From positions 371,317-435,316 of the forward strand of contig CAXAMN010025695.1 of NCBI GenBank assembly GCA_963970005.1: a stretch of DNA of 64,000 nucleotides. The letters run 5' to 3'. Below the pieces are notes generated by a model, which was not told the origin of the DNA, made no database searches, and saw only the letters and a list, made by a program, of their open reading frames with translations. Below, one piece after another: positions 31,801 to 42,592 of this stretch. Numbering within the stretch: position 1 is the first letter of the stretch; every line of letters starts with the position of its first letter. This stretch comes from Durusdinium trenchii. Taxonomy: Eukaryota; Sar; Dinophyceae; Suessiales; Symbiodiniaceae. Both the position numbers and the translations under genes were made by a program.

Positions 31801-34704
31801 GAATCGCTGCGTCCGTGGAGATCGCTGCGTCCGACTGATGAATCAACGCCGTCTCCAGAATCGCTTTTACATTGGTTTTACATCTTAACGTCTCCGTGGG
31901 TTCATGAAATCAACAGCCTACATGATAAGCCGATAAGCAAGGACATGGAGGAGAACTGACGATCTTTGCGGGAGACGCAGCGCCATGACAACGCCAGCAC
32001 ACTGATCTCCCAAAGCATTTAGTTCCAGAAGTCCCACTCCGCTCCGTCTCCAAGGCTTTCCCAGTGTCCTACTGGAGCCCTGTGAACACCGAAGATGGCC
32101 AGGTCTACTATTACAACGTTGAGACAGGATGGGGTCCCACAGAACTGGATCAAAAAGAGACAGATGGATACAAACGGATGACATACAGTATCATACACTG
32201 CATGCCAGTGTCCAAATAGAGAGGACAACCAGACTTCACAAGTCTATCAAGTCGATATGGTTCTCATTCTACAATACTATACATATATGAATCATATGAA
32301 TATGATGTGAATATGAATGTACATATTGGATCTCTATATGCATGTGTATCTATATATATATATAGCTTTTAAAGCACTTTAAAAGCATGTTCTGACTGTT
32401 CAGACACATAGCTTTCCCACTTGTCTTCGCTTTTTCCGCGAAGCGCACCGCTCGTGGAAGCCGAGAGACCGCTGCTCCTCTCAGGAGAGACTGCCTGGGA
32501 GCTTCCGCGTGGTGGTCAGGCGGGGTGGACGGAGCCCGGCCGAAGGGTCCAACAGCTGCGACACCAGAGCTGCAGCTGTGTTTTTTTTCCGACTGAAGTG
32601 GACGTGTGGGTTTCCTCAAAGGTTCTCACATAAAGGTTCAATATGGTTTGATAAAAAAACAAGTTTAAAGGTGCGGTATGTGCAACTTGAAGCAAATGTT
32701 TGTAAAGTCTCCTGCCAGGCGACTGGGAACCCCTGTTGTCAACCTTGGTGGACTTGAAGGCTAATTTCGATGGTCAACCGCAAAATACACTCACTGAATC
32801 AGCATTCAGACCAAGTCTACACGGATCCTTCAAGTGCACAAATTTTCAGAAACGGGCTGCATTGATTGCCAGCAATTAGGAGCATCGCTCTTGTTATTTA
32901 CAATGGATTTATCGTCACTGCACAGAGGTGGTCAGGAGAGGCAACATGTCAGTGAACCATGGAGAGCCTCCGATGCCATGGAAGCAGCTACTCGGTCGAC
33001 GGTCACTGTCGCGACTTGAATGGAATTTAGGGAGTTTGGCTGTTTGGTGCATTTTGACACTCAATTCAATGGCTGAACGTAGGATTCCAACCTCTTTTGA
33101 TTTGTTTGTTGGGTCATACCGTCATCATTGGCAAGCATAGGAATCATATTGTGAACAAAAGGTGTTTCACACCCCCAGCCATGCCATAACTTGCACGTAT
33201 GACTGAGTATGCCCGAGTATGCCGGTTTAGGTGGAACCCTGCATTCGGAGCTAGAGGAAGAATCCATGAACTTACCATGCCGTCAATATGGGGCTGCATC
33301 ACTTGTGCATGCCAGCCTTCCCAAACACGTGGTTCTAAATCTAGTGAAAGTCGTTTTGTGGTTCCAAGTTCATCCACTCACTTGGAGGCGCAAACACGTT
33401 TCATGATGTTTCATTTGCTCTCCCTGGAAATGACATGCAAGTGGACAACCCACTGTTTGTAGAGGAAAATTGCCTTCCAAGGGGGGCATTGTCCACTTCC
33501 ATGTTAGTTCCAGGGAATGTGACAATTCACTATATAAGCAAGCAAGCATGCATGTAAGGATCCTCTCGTGCAACTGAGTATGTTAGGCGTTTTGGACTGA
33601 CTGCATGTTTACATTATTGGATGCCAACATGTCCACCACCTACCTGCATGCTCAAGCAAGCACATGGGGCCATCAGATATGGAAACACCTTGGCCATGAA
33701 CGCAGGATTTCCACCGGCCGCCTGTTTCGGCCGCCTAGGTCACCCTCTCTGGAGAACCGGTCACTCTCGCGGTGCCCTTGTCGAGTCGGGTGGCAGATGC
33801 ACGGGCCATGATCGTGGAAAGGGGACACCTGCGGGCTCGACGCGGGCAGTTGGTGCTTGGAGACAGGACTTTGGAAGATGGCGCAGAGATCGAGAAGGCA
33901 CGGGGAAGCAACGCATGTTGAGACGGTCCGTTTGTGTGGAGGACGACAACCACCACTGCCAGCCCAGTGGCCCCAATGGTCCCCATTCACCATCTCCATA
34001 GTAATTTTAGGACATTGGAGGGAGTGATTGTTGCCCCAGATCCCCCCAAGGGGAAACCAGGAGATCTGACACTTGCTGACTGGCCTTGAACTCTGCTAGA
34101 CATGATCTCTCACAAATGTTCCGTCAATCCAGGGTTCTGTGGCTGTGGAAGCTTCAACAACAAGCCTCGGCCACTAGGTTTCGTATGGGTTCTTTGCTTC
34201 TTTCAGGTGATTTTGCTCCTCCCAAGTCCTTCAAACCATGTTGGGAGCCCGCTCGGACTCATCGGACCCTGACACGATGCACTTGGGAGGATGGCGCTTA
34301 GCCCGTCACATGGAGGATGGCGCGAAACGCCCTCGTCTTCAGGAAGACACTCTTCTGGGTCCATCCATTCCAGTCAAGCGACAGATAGGGAGAGGGGGTG
34401 AGAGACTGGCATTGCTAAACTTGTGGTAGATACTGTAGGCCTCTCGAAGGGGTGGGGGTCGAGTAGCTTAGCTAGCGCATGGAACCACGCACCTTTCCCA
34501 GACATTTGTCCGGCGCGACGCGTGTGGGACCTTTTCCATGTGCCACCCAGCCCATGCCAGTTACCGAGTGGAGTTGACTGGCAGCTGGTTTATGGGGAGA
34601 CTAGCCGAGAGGAGTGCTACAAGGCGGCAGTAGAGGCTGAAGCTTGGGGCTGCTATAAGGACTCGGCGTGTTTGGCCGTCGTGTGGAAGACCCCTTCACG
34701 TTGA
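31713..34704 (+). CDS. WW domain plus ubiquitin-like domain protein (multi-exon gene span)
   Basis: A small adaptor-like protein, probably about 160-170 residues. Exon 1 starts MAIAWQGIQLVPNED. Exons 2 and 3 build one WW domain: YWSPVNTEDGQVYYYNVETG joined through a split Gly codon to ETAWELPR, giving two Trp with YYY between. Exon 4 reads as a ubiquitin-like fold: VTLSGEPVTLAVPLSSRVAD, then ARAMIVERG and LVLGDRTLEDGAEI. Exon 5 supplies GVDWQLVYGE and a Cys/Trp-rich end. WW domains bind Pro-rich peptides; the partner here is unknown. Order and phases support one gene, but the ends of exons 1 and 3 are approximate and the last exon is the least certain. No standard lysine/Gly-Gly ubiquitin tail is seen, so it is unlikely to be a conjugated modifier. 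Confidence 0.65.
32065..32127 (+). CDS. WW/UBL gene exon 2 (first WW half)
   Basis: Acceptor ggctttcccag. The reading SYWSPVNTEDGQVYYYNVET is followed by the first base of a Gly codon and a GA donor. Confidence 0.75.
32485..32519 (+). CDS. WW/UBL gene exon 3 (second WW half)
   Basis: Acceptor ctcctctcag. The split Gly codon is completed, then ETAWELPRGGQ, giving the second WW tryptophan and its proline. A GC donor at 32,520 fits phase 0. The frame remains open beyond, so the end is approximate. Confidence 0.7.
33421..33516 (-). mobile_element. MITE-like element family 2, copy D (inverted orientation)
   Basis: TCCCTGGAAATGACATGCAAG on the left mirrors CTTCCATGTTAGTTCCAGGGA on the right; the 28-bp arms mostly match. 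The inside is the reverse complement of copies A and C. It lies in the intron before the ubiquitin-like exon. Confidence 0.85.
33739..33897 (+). CDS. WW/UBL gene exon 4 (ubiquitin-like domain)
   Basis: Acceptor ggccgcctag. Fifty-three codons start VTLSGEPVTLAVPLSSRVAD and contain GQLVLGDRTLEDGAEIEK. The order hairpin, helix, QLVLGDRxLEDG is the ubiquitin-like pattern. GC donor at 33,898. Confidence 0.75.
34561..34704 (+). CDS. possible last exon of WW/UBL gene
   Basis: Acceptor cccatgccag. The reading LPSGVDWQLVYGETSREECY continues KAAVEAEAWGCYKDSACLAV to a TGA at 34,702. It looks coding and could give the last strand of the ubiquitin-like fold. The link to exon 4 is by phase and position only. 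Confidence 0.5.
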   Translation, partial: LPSGVDWQLVYGETSREECYKAAVEAEAWGCYKDSACLAVVWKTPSR

Positions 34705-34783
34705 GAAACTAGCGGTGCTCTTTCTGTTGGTTTATGTGTGTTTACTATATATATTATATATAATATATACTTTAACCTGTTTA

Positions 34784-34900
34784 CACAAACACACACACAC
34801 ACACAAACAAACAAACAAGCAAGCAAACAGGCAAGCAAGCAAGCAAACAAACAAACGAACAAACAAACACACAAACACACACACACACACACACACACGT
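34784..34900. repeat. (CA)n / (CAAA)n microsatellite
   Basis: ACACACAC runs flank a central part made of CAAACAAA and CAAGCAAG. It opens long but meaningless frames on both strands. Confidence 0.95.
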
Positions 34901-35059
34901 GCTGCTAGTGTTGATTGGGCTGATCTCCTTACCAGACACTCGGTTAGTATTTGCTCTTGAACTTCTTCCTAGTTCTAGCTCACCTGTGTGGCATGGTTGT
35001 CTTGACTTATAGACTGTATTCTTGGAAACGCTAAACCGCAATGCTGCCTTTTTTTCCAG

Positions 35060-35138
35060 GGAATCAACCTCCAGACTGTTCTAGATCAAGCATGGGCGAA
35101 GGTCCATCATGAAACCCCAGAACAAGGCCCCAATCAGC
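35060..35138 (+). CDS. unassigned coding-like exon
   Basis: A strong acceptor (cctttttttccag) precedes GINLQTVLDQAWAKVHHETP and EQGPNQQ. It could be a C-terminal exon of the WW/UBL gene or an N-terminal one of the 14-3-3-like gene. Function unknown, and the 3' end is approximate. Confidence 0.4.
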
Positions 35139-35343
35139 AGTTTTCCTAATCCCAGTTGTTATGATGTACATATGGATCATCAATCGGGTCTCTACTGCCC
35201 CAGTCACTATAGTCACCGGATCTTTTGCCCCAAAAGCAAGTGGGACATATGTCTTCTAAGACATGCTTCTCTCATCTGGCGGCTCACTCCGGACGCCGGT
35301 TTTTCTCCGGCTTTGGACTCCCAGACTCTGGAGGATTCTTCAG

Positions 35344-35490
35344 GTTCCGGTGGACTCGGACGTTGTCATTCTGCGAGGAAGCCGTAGCCCACCTTGAACA
35401 GCTCGGGCGGTCTGGGGAGCCTTCAAGCTTGACACGGGAGGAACGCGATTGTTGGGCCCGAGGCTTGGCAGCGTTTTTGGGTCTTCGGAG
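35344..35490 (+). CDS. 14-3-3-like exon (helices 2-3)
   Basis: The reading LSFCEEAVAHLEQLG, then LTREERDCWARGLAAFLG and LRR. It aligns with [21 protein letters not shown] of the family. Start could be 35,344 or 35,378; a GA donor lies near 35,491. Confidence 0.6.
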
Positions 35491-38400
35491 GACGTCTTCG
35501 AACCCCAGGTGTTTTGGGGGGGGTTGCCGCCTGCAGACCGACATCCCAAGGAGGACATTGGCGTGATTTGGGATTGGTTCCAAATCTACCGTGGTTTATT
35601 GTTCACGTGCGCCTGCACACACAATGAAGCCGAAGAATGCAAGCATGGTGCTCCAATGTCATGTCGTGTCACAAGGAGTTACGGGGCTGATGTGCTTTCG
35701 ATGTGGTGACAACAAAATCGGCCTCAGGATGCTTAGGTCATATAATATAGGTCCCCAGATTTTCTTCCTTTTTTGCGGGGATTGTGAGTGTTTCTCAGAA
35801 TCTACTTGTTTGCAGTTGATGTTGGCACTAAGGAAATGGCAAAAGAGTCCTGCAAGGCCTGCGGGATGCCATCCAGGCGGTTGCCTGGCCTAAGATGAAC
35901 ACTAGCCAAAAGAAGAAGAATCGCACACCTCAAAAAACTCGATTGATTGTAAACTAGTCCGTTGGGATTAGTCTCTCACTTCGCATGTTGATGTGGGTAG
36001 TGTGTCGCTTCGCATTGCCAGAGTCGCACACGGGGTGAATCAGTTCACCCGTGGAGCGGCCGTCCCGCAATGGGGGCCGCCTGCACGTGCGGGCTCAAGG
36101 AGGCTCCAAGCCGTTCCTTGAGCCCCGACGCCCAAAGACAGCTGTAACACACGCGTGGTGGCTCAGGCTGCTGATGCAGATCGGCCAGCTCTTTCAGATG
36201 ATTTGGACCGGCCAATTCAGTCCGGTTCGCCGTTGTTCCGGAAGTTGAACAGGGTCAGAACGCCTGGAGCCACCGACTAGAAGGGTCTCCGTTCATTATG
36301 CTCCATGTGATGATCGCCTTTGTACAATGTTGTGGTTTCCAAATGTTTCCAAGAAACCAAATCAACTTGTAACTTGATGAGTTCTCCTTTGAAATCCTCT
36401 TTGGGGGCCGGAAAGTCTATGTATTTCTTCTCGCATGACCAAGTCTAACACCTGACTTTGTGGCCTGACTCTTGCGAGAAGAAGGAGAGAGTTTGCGCTC
36501 AGCTCTTGGAGTTCTGTCATCTTCAGTCCACTTCTGCCAGCGCTGAAGCACCTCGGTTCCGTTGAAGACAACTGGAGGATTCCACCATGGTCATGGTCGG
36601 CCTTTCCACCCGCTGCCAGCTGTAGGGCTCGGTCTTTGCCATGGGTACTGAAGTACGACTCGACTGTCGTAATTAAGCAGTATATAATTAGCTGCTCCTT
36701 CACCTACCCAGGAAAAAAGCTGGATCACCATTTGTTGCCTTTGCCGGGGGCTGCGGACATCCCACTTGATTGGTGAACAGGTGGAGAAAGCTCCACATTT
36801 ATTTTCAGAGGGAGTCAGTTCACAGGTGCCAGATGTTCTTGTTTCGGTGGGATTTGGGAGTTGTAGAGAGTTTGTGAGATGGACTGGGAGGTGCTGAGAC
36901 TCTTTTCACGAGTCAAGTCTTAGGATAGTTCTACGATGCCGCACGTGTTATCAGCATATATTTGGAAGATCCATGTATTCCGCAAGTATTACTTCCTCCT
37001 GACTGGGTGACCAGTTGTTTTCCCCAACTTCCCAACATGTTTTTCTCCTTGCCGTGTTTTGTTCCCATTTGTTACCCCACTTGCCCCCAAGTTTTGCTCC
37101 CAACGCTCTTCGAGAGGGACAGCTATGTGATGTGCTGCTGCTGTCACTGGAACAGCTGCTGTCGCTGTATCAATTCCTCCCATTGGTGGCTGTGGAGATT
37201 CCGGCGTCACTCTACCAGGGGTTCCCCCTGTTGTCTCCCTGCATGCTGAGTGGTGTGCGTGCCGGACAAGTCTCTCCGGCGGTGGCTTAAGGGCCGTCCG
37301 GATGCACACCTGGCATTGCTTGGCAATGGACATGCATGGGCCATGCATGGGCCACTTTTGTATTCAGAAAGCTTTCGAGTATGCCCCGAGAACATCTTCT
37401 GATAACCATGGCGTTTCTCAGTGCAAAGTGTTCACACTTAGCAGACTTAGCACATGGAGAATGAGGATTTTGGGGCTTTGAGGGCCAGAAGCCGACGGGC
37501 TTCGAATGATCCAAGGACTTGGTGTGCTACAACCGCTTCAGTGGTGACATGTACCGCTTCTCATCAATGATTTGGGGTGGAAAATGCAGCAGATGTGCCT
37601 GAAGAAAGCGGAGAGGTTTTCAGACTTGTTGAAGCTTTCAATCTGGTGAATCGCTCCAACATGTTGCTCCGTACTGGCATTTCGGATTGTGGATGGTTTG
37701 TCAAATTGTGTTGGCTTCCATATGCTTCCATGTTCAGTTATATAGGTTCATGTTTAATTTTAAAATCATATTGATGCTTTCCCTTCTCCTTAACATGGCC
37801 ATGCAGCTGGTGTGCTTTGCTCACCAGCTAGCTCACCAGTGACCCCTCACCAGATAGCTGGCGGATTTGGTTTGGAGATCACGATGCCAAGCATCGACGC
37901 GTTTCATCCTGTTTTCCTTTTTGCATCGTCGACCGCTGTGAGGCTATTTGGCCACCACGGGGTGCTCCAAGCTCTCCGCCCAGCGGGTGCGCTTGGCCGA
38001 AGAGGCCTATAAGACGGCCTCGGCATCGACAGAGGCCAGCGACTGCATGGAAGTGATGAGCACCTGTACAGAATGATTTACATTGAACAAGTCAACACGT
38101 TCCTTCTAGTCATTCCAGTGCCCCAAAATGTCGCATTTTGATGGTTGCCATCAGCTGACTGTTTTGGAAGATCTTTTGAAACTGGAGAGTGAGATCCCCA
38201 GCAGTTTTTTGCACCATGTCACCACGTCCATCCACTTCCTTTCTGCTTGCTGGCGATGTTTCCCAAGTCCGATGTTTCCCCGCCCAGTTGCGAAATCCGA
38301 TGTTCGCATGGAAAGTCCTTCACTTGAACACTCGAGTGTCAGCTCGCCCAGATGGAGAGTGGGACTGGGTCGAAAGTTCGCGCAGAAGTGCCAAGGCATT

Positions 38401-39979
38401 GAGCCCCTTGAACCCGGTGCGTTTGTCCTTGGCCCTGAACTTCTCAGTCTTCCTTCATGAGGCGTCTGGAAACCTCGTGGATGCTTCGTGGATGCTTCGT
38501 GGTTTGCTGTTTGTTCCACGGTTTGATTTCGTGGTGACATGTGGTGGACCGTCCCGAAAATCAATCGAGGGGGAAGGCGTGCAAAGACCATCAGAGAGGC
38601 CCATCAAAGGTCCTTGCTGTTTGCTGGTTCAAGATGCTCTTAGGTGTCTTAGCTTTCAAGTTTTGTGGTGACATATATAGATCCTGACACATGAGCTATA
38701 GGCATGCGGCATACTGTAGGTATGCATGCGAAGACCCTTGAAGGCCTTCACACCCTTCCCTTCTCTTTGCCCCTGCAAGGACGCTCGCCAGCGGACTAAT
38801 TGTATAAATGATTACGTACTAAAACTATACTAAAATCTTTCTCAGAAATTTGGGAGTTCGCAACCTTTCGGAACCTTTTGTGGTGCTTGTCTTCATATCC
38901 ACTGACTCACTGACGCCTGAGTGACGGCCGTCTTACCTCGCAGGTGCTCCAGGACCACGACCAAGCTCTGCAAATCGCCCGAGAGTCCTTTGACGATGCG
39001 ATCTCCTTCAACCTGGGGCGAGGACAGGTGTGACCAATGTGACCATGTGTGACCCACCAGGGAGGTCACAGATCCAGACGCATCATATACGGCACTGCTG
39101 TATATACTGTAGTGTTTATTTTTCCGGGCCCAACATAGAACGTTGGCTCAGAGCTCCCCTGTTCACTTTGAAGCCTTCTAATTCTGGAATACTCTAGACA
39201 TTTTTTGACACTTATTGGTTCTTATTGGTGACATTTGGTGACCATCGCCCTTGAATTGCAAACCGTTTTGGAGCTTCTCGAAAAGGATGGGAGCGCACGG
39301 GCTGCCATCCTTCGCGCTCAAAGCTGCGAGAATTGTCGCACCTTTGAGGAGAAGATTGGGAGCTGGAAGGCTATGACAAGGCGCCTACCTGGGAAAAGCG
39401 GATACCCTTGAAATGTATTACAGCTTAACCCTAGTAGCGATGGCCTCCAACCTAGTAGCTTCTTGCTATTAATTTGGAGGAAAGCTTGAATCTTTAACCT
39501 TTTTGGGGGATTGGTACGGATCCAGGGACACTGAGGGGGAGACTTCAAGACCTGCCTGCGGGACCTTTGACCACAGGCTGCGGGCATTGCTTGACTCTTC
39601 TCACTGGCTTCTTTGCGCCTGTTTTGTTTGGGGCACGGATTGAACACCACTCCGTAGCAGCCCATGGTGATACCATTTTGATACTTGACCTCGACTCAAA
39701 ATACAAAGCCATCATACTGTTAAAGCAGAATGATCATGGATGCTGCACCGCTTGAGATGAGAATTCATTCCCGCTAAAGTGATTATTAGTATCTATTAGG
39801 TGCAGTCGCAGCATATGCACTGGGGGTTCCAGATCTTCCTGACGCGAAAAAAGGTTCCACCCGGGTGGTTCCTAAACCGCGTTCCACCTGGTTCTGGTCG
39901 TCAGGGGGCGGTCAGCCAACTTCTCCAACTCTTGCGCGACAACCTGACCCTGTGGAGTGAAGCTGTGGGAGGGAGCTGA
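35344..39979 (+). CDS. divergent 14-3-3-like protein (multi-exon gene span, one apparent frameshift)
   Basis: 14-3-3 proteins are cytosolic dimers that bind phosphoserine peptides. Recognised parts in order: EEAVAHLEQLGRSGE with LTREERDCWARGLAAFLG (helices 2-3), LCDVLLLSLEQLLSLYQFLP (helix 4-5 region), CYNRFSGDMYRF (binding-groove helix), RLAEEAYKTASASTE, then NPVRLSLALNFSVFLHE, the best-conserved family motif, QALQIARESFDDAI, and finally QLLQLLRDNLTLWSEAVGGS with stop. Five junctions keep phase (donors GC, GT, GC, GC, with AG acceptors). The groove residues known from mammalian 14-3-3 zeta appear partly changed: the Lys49 position aligns with Ala, the Arg56 and Arg127 positions remain Arg, and Tyr128 is Phe. 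Missing: the first helix, the SWR segment and the YKD segment before the last exon. A G-run at 37,574 breaks the frame once. Probably a real but divergent gene, or a decaying one. Confidence 0.75.
37085..37203 (+). CDS. 14-3-3-like exon (helix 4 region)
   Basis: The reading LREGQLCDVLLLSLEQLLSL continues YQFLPLVAVEIP, in the place of ICNDILxLLDxHLIP. GC donor at 37,204, phase 0. The start is approximate. Confidence 0.5.
37516..37615 (+). CDS. 14-3-3-like exon with a 1-nt frameshift
   Basis: Acceptor atgatccaag. The reading DLVCYNRFSGDMYRF starts in one frame, and VENAADVPEESGE ends in the next frame at a GT donor (phase 0 to the following exon). The frames meet at GGGG, 37,574-37,577. Removing one G would keep a family-like length between YRF and the next helix. 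Confidence 0.6.
37984..38034 (+). CDS. 14-3-3-like exon (helix with AYK motif)
   Basis: Acceptor ctctccgcccag. Seventeen codons read RVRLAEEAYKTASASTE. GC donor. Confidence 0.75.
38396..38461 (+). CDS. 14-3-3-like exon (signature motif)
   Basis: The reading ALSPLNPVRLSLALNFSVFL ends HE and matches the family signature xHPIRLGLALNFSVFxYE. GC donor. Confidence 0.85.
38944..39009 (+). CDS. 14-3-3-like exon (ESFDDAI helix)
   Basis: Acceptor ttacctcgcag. The reading VLQDHDQALQIARESFDDAI continues the previous exon in phase. The end is approximate. Confidence 0.8.
39427..39475. repeat. CTACTAGTAG-type dispersed repeat, copy 2 (short)
   Basis: CCTAGTAGCGATGGCCTCC and CCTAGTAGCTTCTTGCTATT match the family words in an intron of the 14-3-3-like gene. 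Confidence 0.6.
39916..39979 (+). CDS. 14-3-3-like last exon
   Basis: Acceptor ggcggtcag. The reading QLLQLLRDNLTLWSEAVGGS ends in TGA at 39,977. QLLRDNLTLW is the invariant last helix of 14-3-3. Confidence 0.88.
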
Positions 39980-40759
39980 GCATGGCGAGCTCGCACCGGC
40001 CAAGGACGCCGAACTGGCAGACTGGGGGCATGCAGAGGAAAGGTGCAGGTGGATCGACCTACTGTAGGGTGAATTATGGTGAATTATTGATAGTTATTGT
40101 ATGTTTGGAATGGTTCTACTACTGCCAAAAAGTTATCACAAACACTGTTCCCTTTTTCTCTGATCAAAATCACATATGTTTTTTCCCACAGGTCAGTCCA
40201 TAGCTCACGGCGACCTCGAACCAGATACACATGGACTATTCCCAAAACCGTTCCGAAAGCAAGAAACAAAGATCAACGTGTGCAGCCAGCCCTCAAAACC
40301 GTGCTATTCACCACCCCCTTCACATCCCTTGGCTCGTCAGGCATCCCAGGTCATGATCTTGGGAGTCTTTGAGCTGTTCGAGTTTGGGTCGATGGTTGGT
40401 AGCGCTTTGTTGATCAATAAGCCCGAGATGTAAAACCATTTTGACAGTGAGTTGTTTTTTTTAAAATTTTACAGTAACAAGAGTATACATACTGATACTG
40501 GTTCCGTCGGCATGTTCGCAGCGAGGAGTGAGCCATGCTGCGCCTGGTTTGCAGCCTCCCTCGCGATGGCCTTCGCTCTCACTGTGCGTGTGCTCCGTGC
40601 CAGTGCCACATGAGCTGAGAAAGAGGACGCTGGAAATTGCCCTGCAAGCGCTGGAAAAAAAGGCCACTGATGTGTGGAAACCAGCAGTTTAGAAGAAGGG
40701 AAAGCCATTGCAAAAATTGGGAAAACCCATGAGCAAGGGCCAGGGCCTGGGGGCTCCTG

Positions 40760-40811
<52 letters not shown>

Positions 40812-40821
40812 NNNNNNNNNN

Positions 40822-40868
<47 letters not shown>
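40760..40868. repeat. (TCA)n microsatellite with a 10-N gap
   Basis: About 30 TCA units are interrupted by ten N at 40,812-40,821, so the true length is unknown. The tract ends CATCCACTGT, a word found inside the family 1 elements after CATCAT. It opens false poly-Ser, poly-Ile, poly-Asp and poly-Met frames. Confidence 0.97.
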
Positions 40869-40870
<2 letters not shown>

Positions 40871-41744
40871 CTGTTTCGCATATGGGAGGCCGTGGCCTGA
40901 GGATGCCCGAGGTATTTGTGTTCCCTTCTGATTAAAGAGTATGTGTGCATTTACCATTAGGACGCAACTAGAACGGGGCATGTCTACTAGGATTCTGTTT
41001 ACAAATGCTTGGTTTGGTGAACACCGTTTCCCAAGGAATATGGACGAGGATTTGCCTTTGGTGGAGCATCCTGCTCGCAAAAACCCTGTGTTTTTTGCCT
41101 CCTGCCTTGCGCTTGTTCCCCCGATGTTCTTTCCCTTTAGTTACGACCCCCACAGCCAGGTCCACACTGAAGGTCAGTCAGAGGCCCAGGACGCCACAGG
41201 AAGCCTTCAGAGAGACTGCGACAGGAGCTGTCCTGATTCAGGGCGAGGCCTCCCTGAATCAAGATCGAACCAGCTTGTGAATCGATCTTATCACACTATT
41301 ATTGGTGTGTTTGTTGTACTTTTCCAGGTGGAGTAGGATAGGATAAACTCCTTCAACAATAGGTCATAGTGATCAAAATTTTGTAGTCAGCCAGTGTCAG
41401 CTCACCGCTACACCTTCTTATTGAACCAGATTGCGCGGTCATAGAAGATTGCAAGGGATATTTGGGAAGGTGGTCTCCTTGATTCTCCTGGTGTTTATTT
41501 ACATATATATAGAGAGAGAGAGGGCGTGCATGTTGTATGCACAATCTGTGCCCACTTGTATTCGACAGACTTTTGAAGAGGACCTTTGAAGATACAACAT
41601 GCCTCACATGTCCCAAAAGGAAAAATGACAGCCTTTGGAGAAAGATCAAAGCTTGAGCCCTGCTTCTTACCAGACATTTCAGTCACGGGCTATGCCTTTG
41701 CTTGCTGTAGAGTGAAAACCATGGTGAGCAAATGCTCAAGGAAC

Positions 41745-41835
41745 TGTTCCCTCCGATGCCAACATGGAAGTTCAAAAGGGCCCCTTGGAAGATCACTTTC
41801 CTCTACCAACAGGGGATTTACCACTTCCATCTGAG
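41745..41835 (+). mobile_element. MITE-like element family 2, copy E (diverged)
   Basis: CAACATGGAAGTTCAAAAGG, GGGCCCCTTGGAAGATCAC, TTTCCTCTACCAACAGG and CCACTTCCAT follow the family order. The ends are diverged. Confidence 0.65.
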
Positions 41836-42127
41836 TGAGTCAGAGTTTTGGTTGATTTTGGCCACGCTTTCTCTGAGGCAGCCACAGGCACGTTGCCGAC
41901 TTACTGAGAGCTGTGTTTGGATAAGTTCTGCCCCCCTAGCACCCAATAAATCAGTCACAGATGCTTGGGATGCTCACGCCGTGTCACCAACGAAACAAAG
42001 AACATCAAAGAACCTCAATGCCCCACCTCCCACAGAACGTGTCCAATCTTTCGACGGATGTGAACCGGTCACCGACCTTGGATTCCGGATTCATCGACCG
42101 CACGCGTGAGGTTCGACCTTTCCTCAA

Positions 42128-42147
42128 GAGAGAGAGAGAGAGAGAGC
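42128..42147. repeat. (GA)n microsatellite
   Basis: A run of ten GA units. Confidence 0.9.
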
Positions 42148-42546
42148 CTAACTTCGTCCCGTCTATCGGAGGAATGGCATGCTAAAACCGATATGACGAT
42201 ATGACTCGATGTGTGGGAGCACGTGAATGATCATACTCAAAGAAGAGGCCAGCGGCCAGTGGGTAAGCTGCTTCACCGGATCCCTGAACGCATCACATAA
42301 CCTTCAATAGCTACTGTTAGTAGGTGTTTGCAGGCAATTGCAAAATCATATCGGGCAGCACGCTCAAGCTTTCCAACATCGTCCAAGTTGTCCCTTTCCT
42401 CACACCTGCCCGAACGATGGCCTTTCTGGTCCATTCTGGTTGGTCAGATATCGAAACGTCCCTAATTAGGGCCCTGGGCTTAAGGATCCTACCCTTGGTG
42501 CGATTTTAATTGATTTTCTGATTTGCTGCACAATTGTCCTCGTCAG

Positions 42547-42592
42547 GCTGGCGAGGTCTTTGGCGACTGGGTCAGCTGTCAGACCGCAGAAG
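42547..42592 (+). CDS. WW/J gene exon (first WW half)
   Basis: Acceptor gtcctcgtcag. The reading AGEVFGDWVSCQTAE plus the first base of Gly precedes a GA donor. A start at 42,556 is also possible. Confidence 0.65.

Larger units (their letters stand above)
39980..42546. other. mostly non-coding stretch between 14-3-3-like and WW/J genes
   Basis: Two coding-like pieces may be upstream exons of the next gene: 40,614-40,690 (LRKRTLEIALQALEKKATDV) and 41,140-41,277 (STLKVSQRPRTPQEAFRETA). Neither could be tied in by phase. The rest holds the (TCA)n tract with N gap, a family 2 element and a (GA)n run at 42,128-42,147. Confidence 0.5.

Noticed and set aside
34653..35041. Frames rich in CVCV or KQTN on both strands
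   Set aside because: They come from the (CA)n/(CAAA)n microsatellite.
35815..35955. Overlapping open frames, one reading VLQGLRDAIQAVAWPK
   Set aside because: All three + frames are open here, so none can be preferred, and no family match was recognised.
39244..39345. ALELQTVLELLEKDGSARAA reading within the 14-3-3-like gene
   Set aside because: Open and helix-like, but no acceptor lies just upstream and it does not match the family's sequence at this place.
39680..39730. LDLDSKYKAIILLKQ reading as the missing YKD exon of the 14-3-3-like gene
   Set aside because: Some resemblance, but the residues and phase do not join properly to the last exon.
40469..41080. Long frames of poly-Met, poly-Asp, poly-Ser or poly-Ile
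   Set aside because: They are readings of the (TCA)n microsatellite and its N gap.
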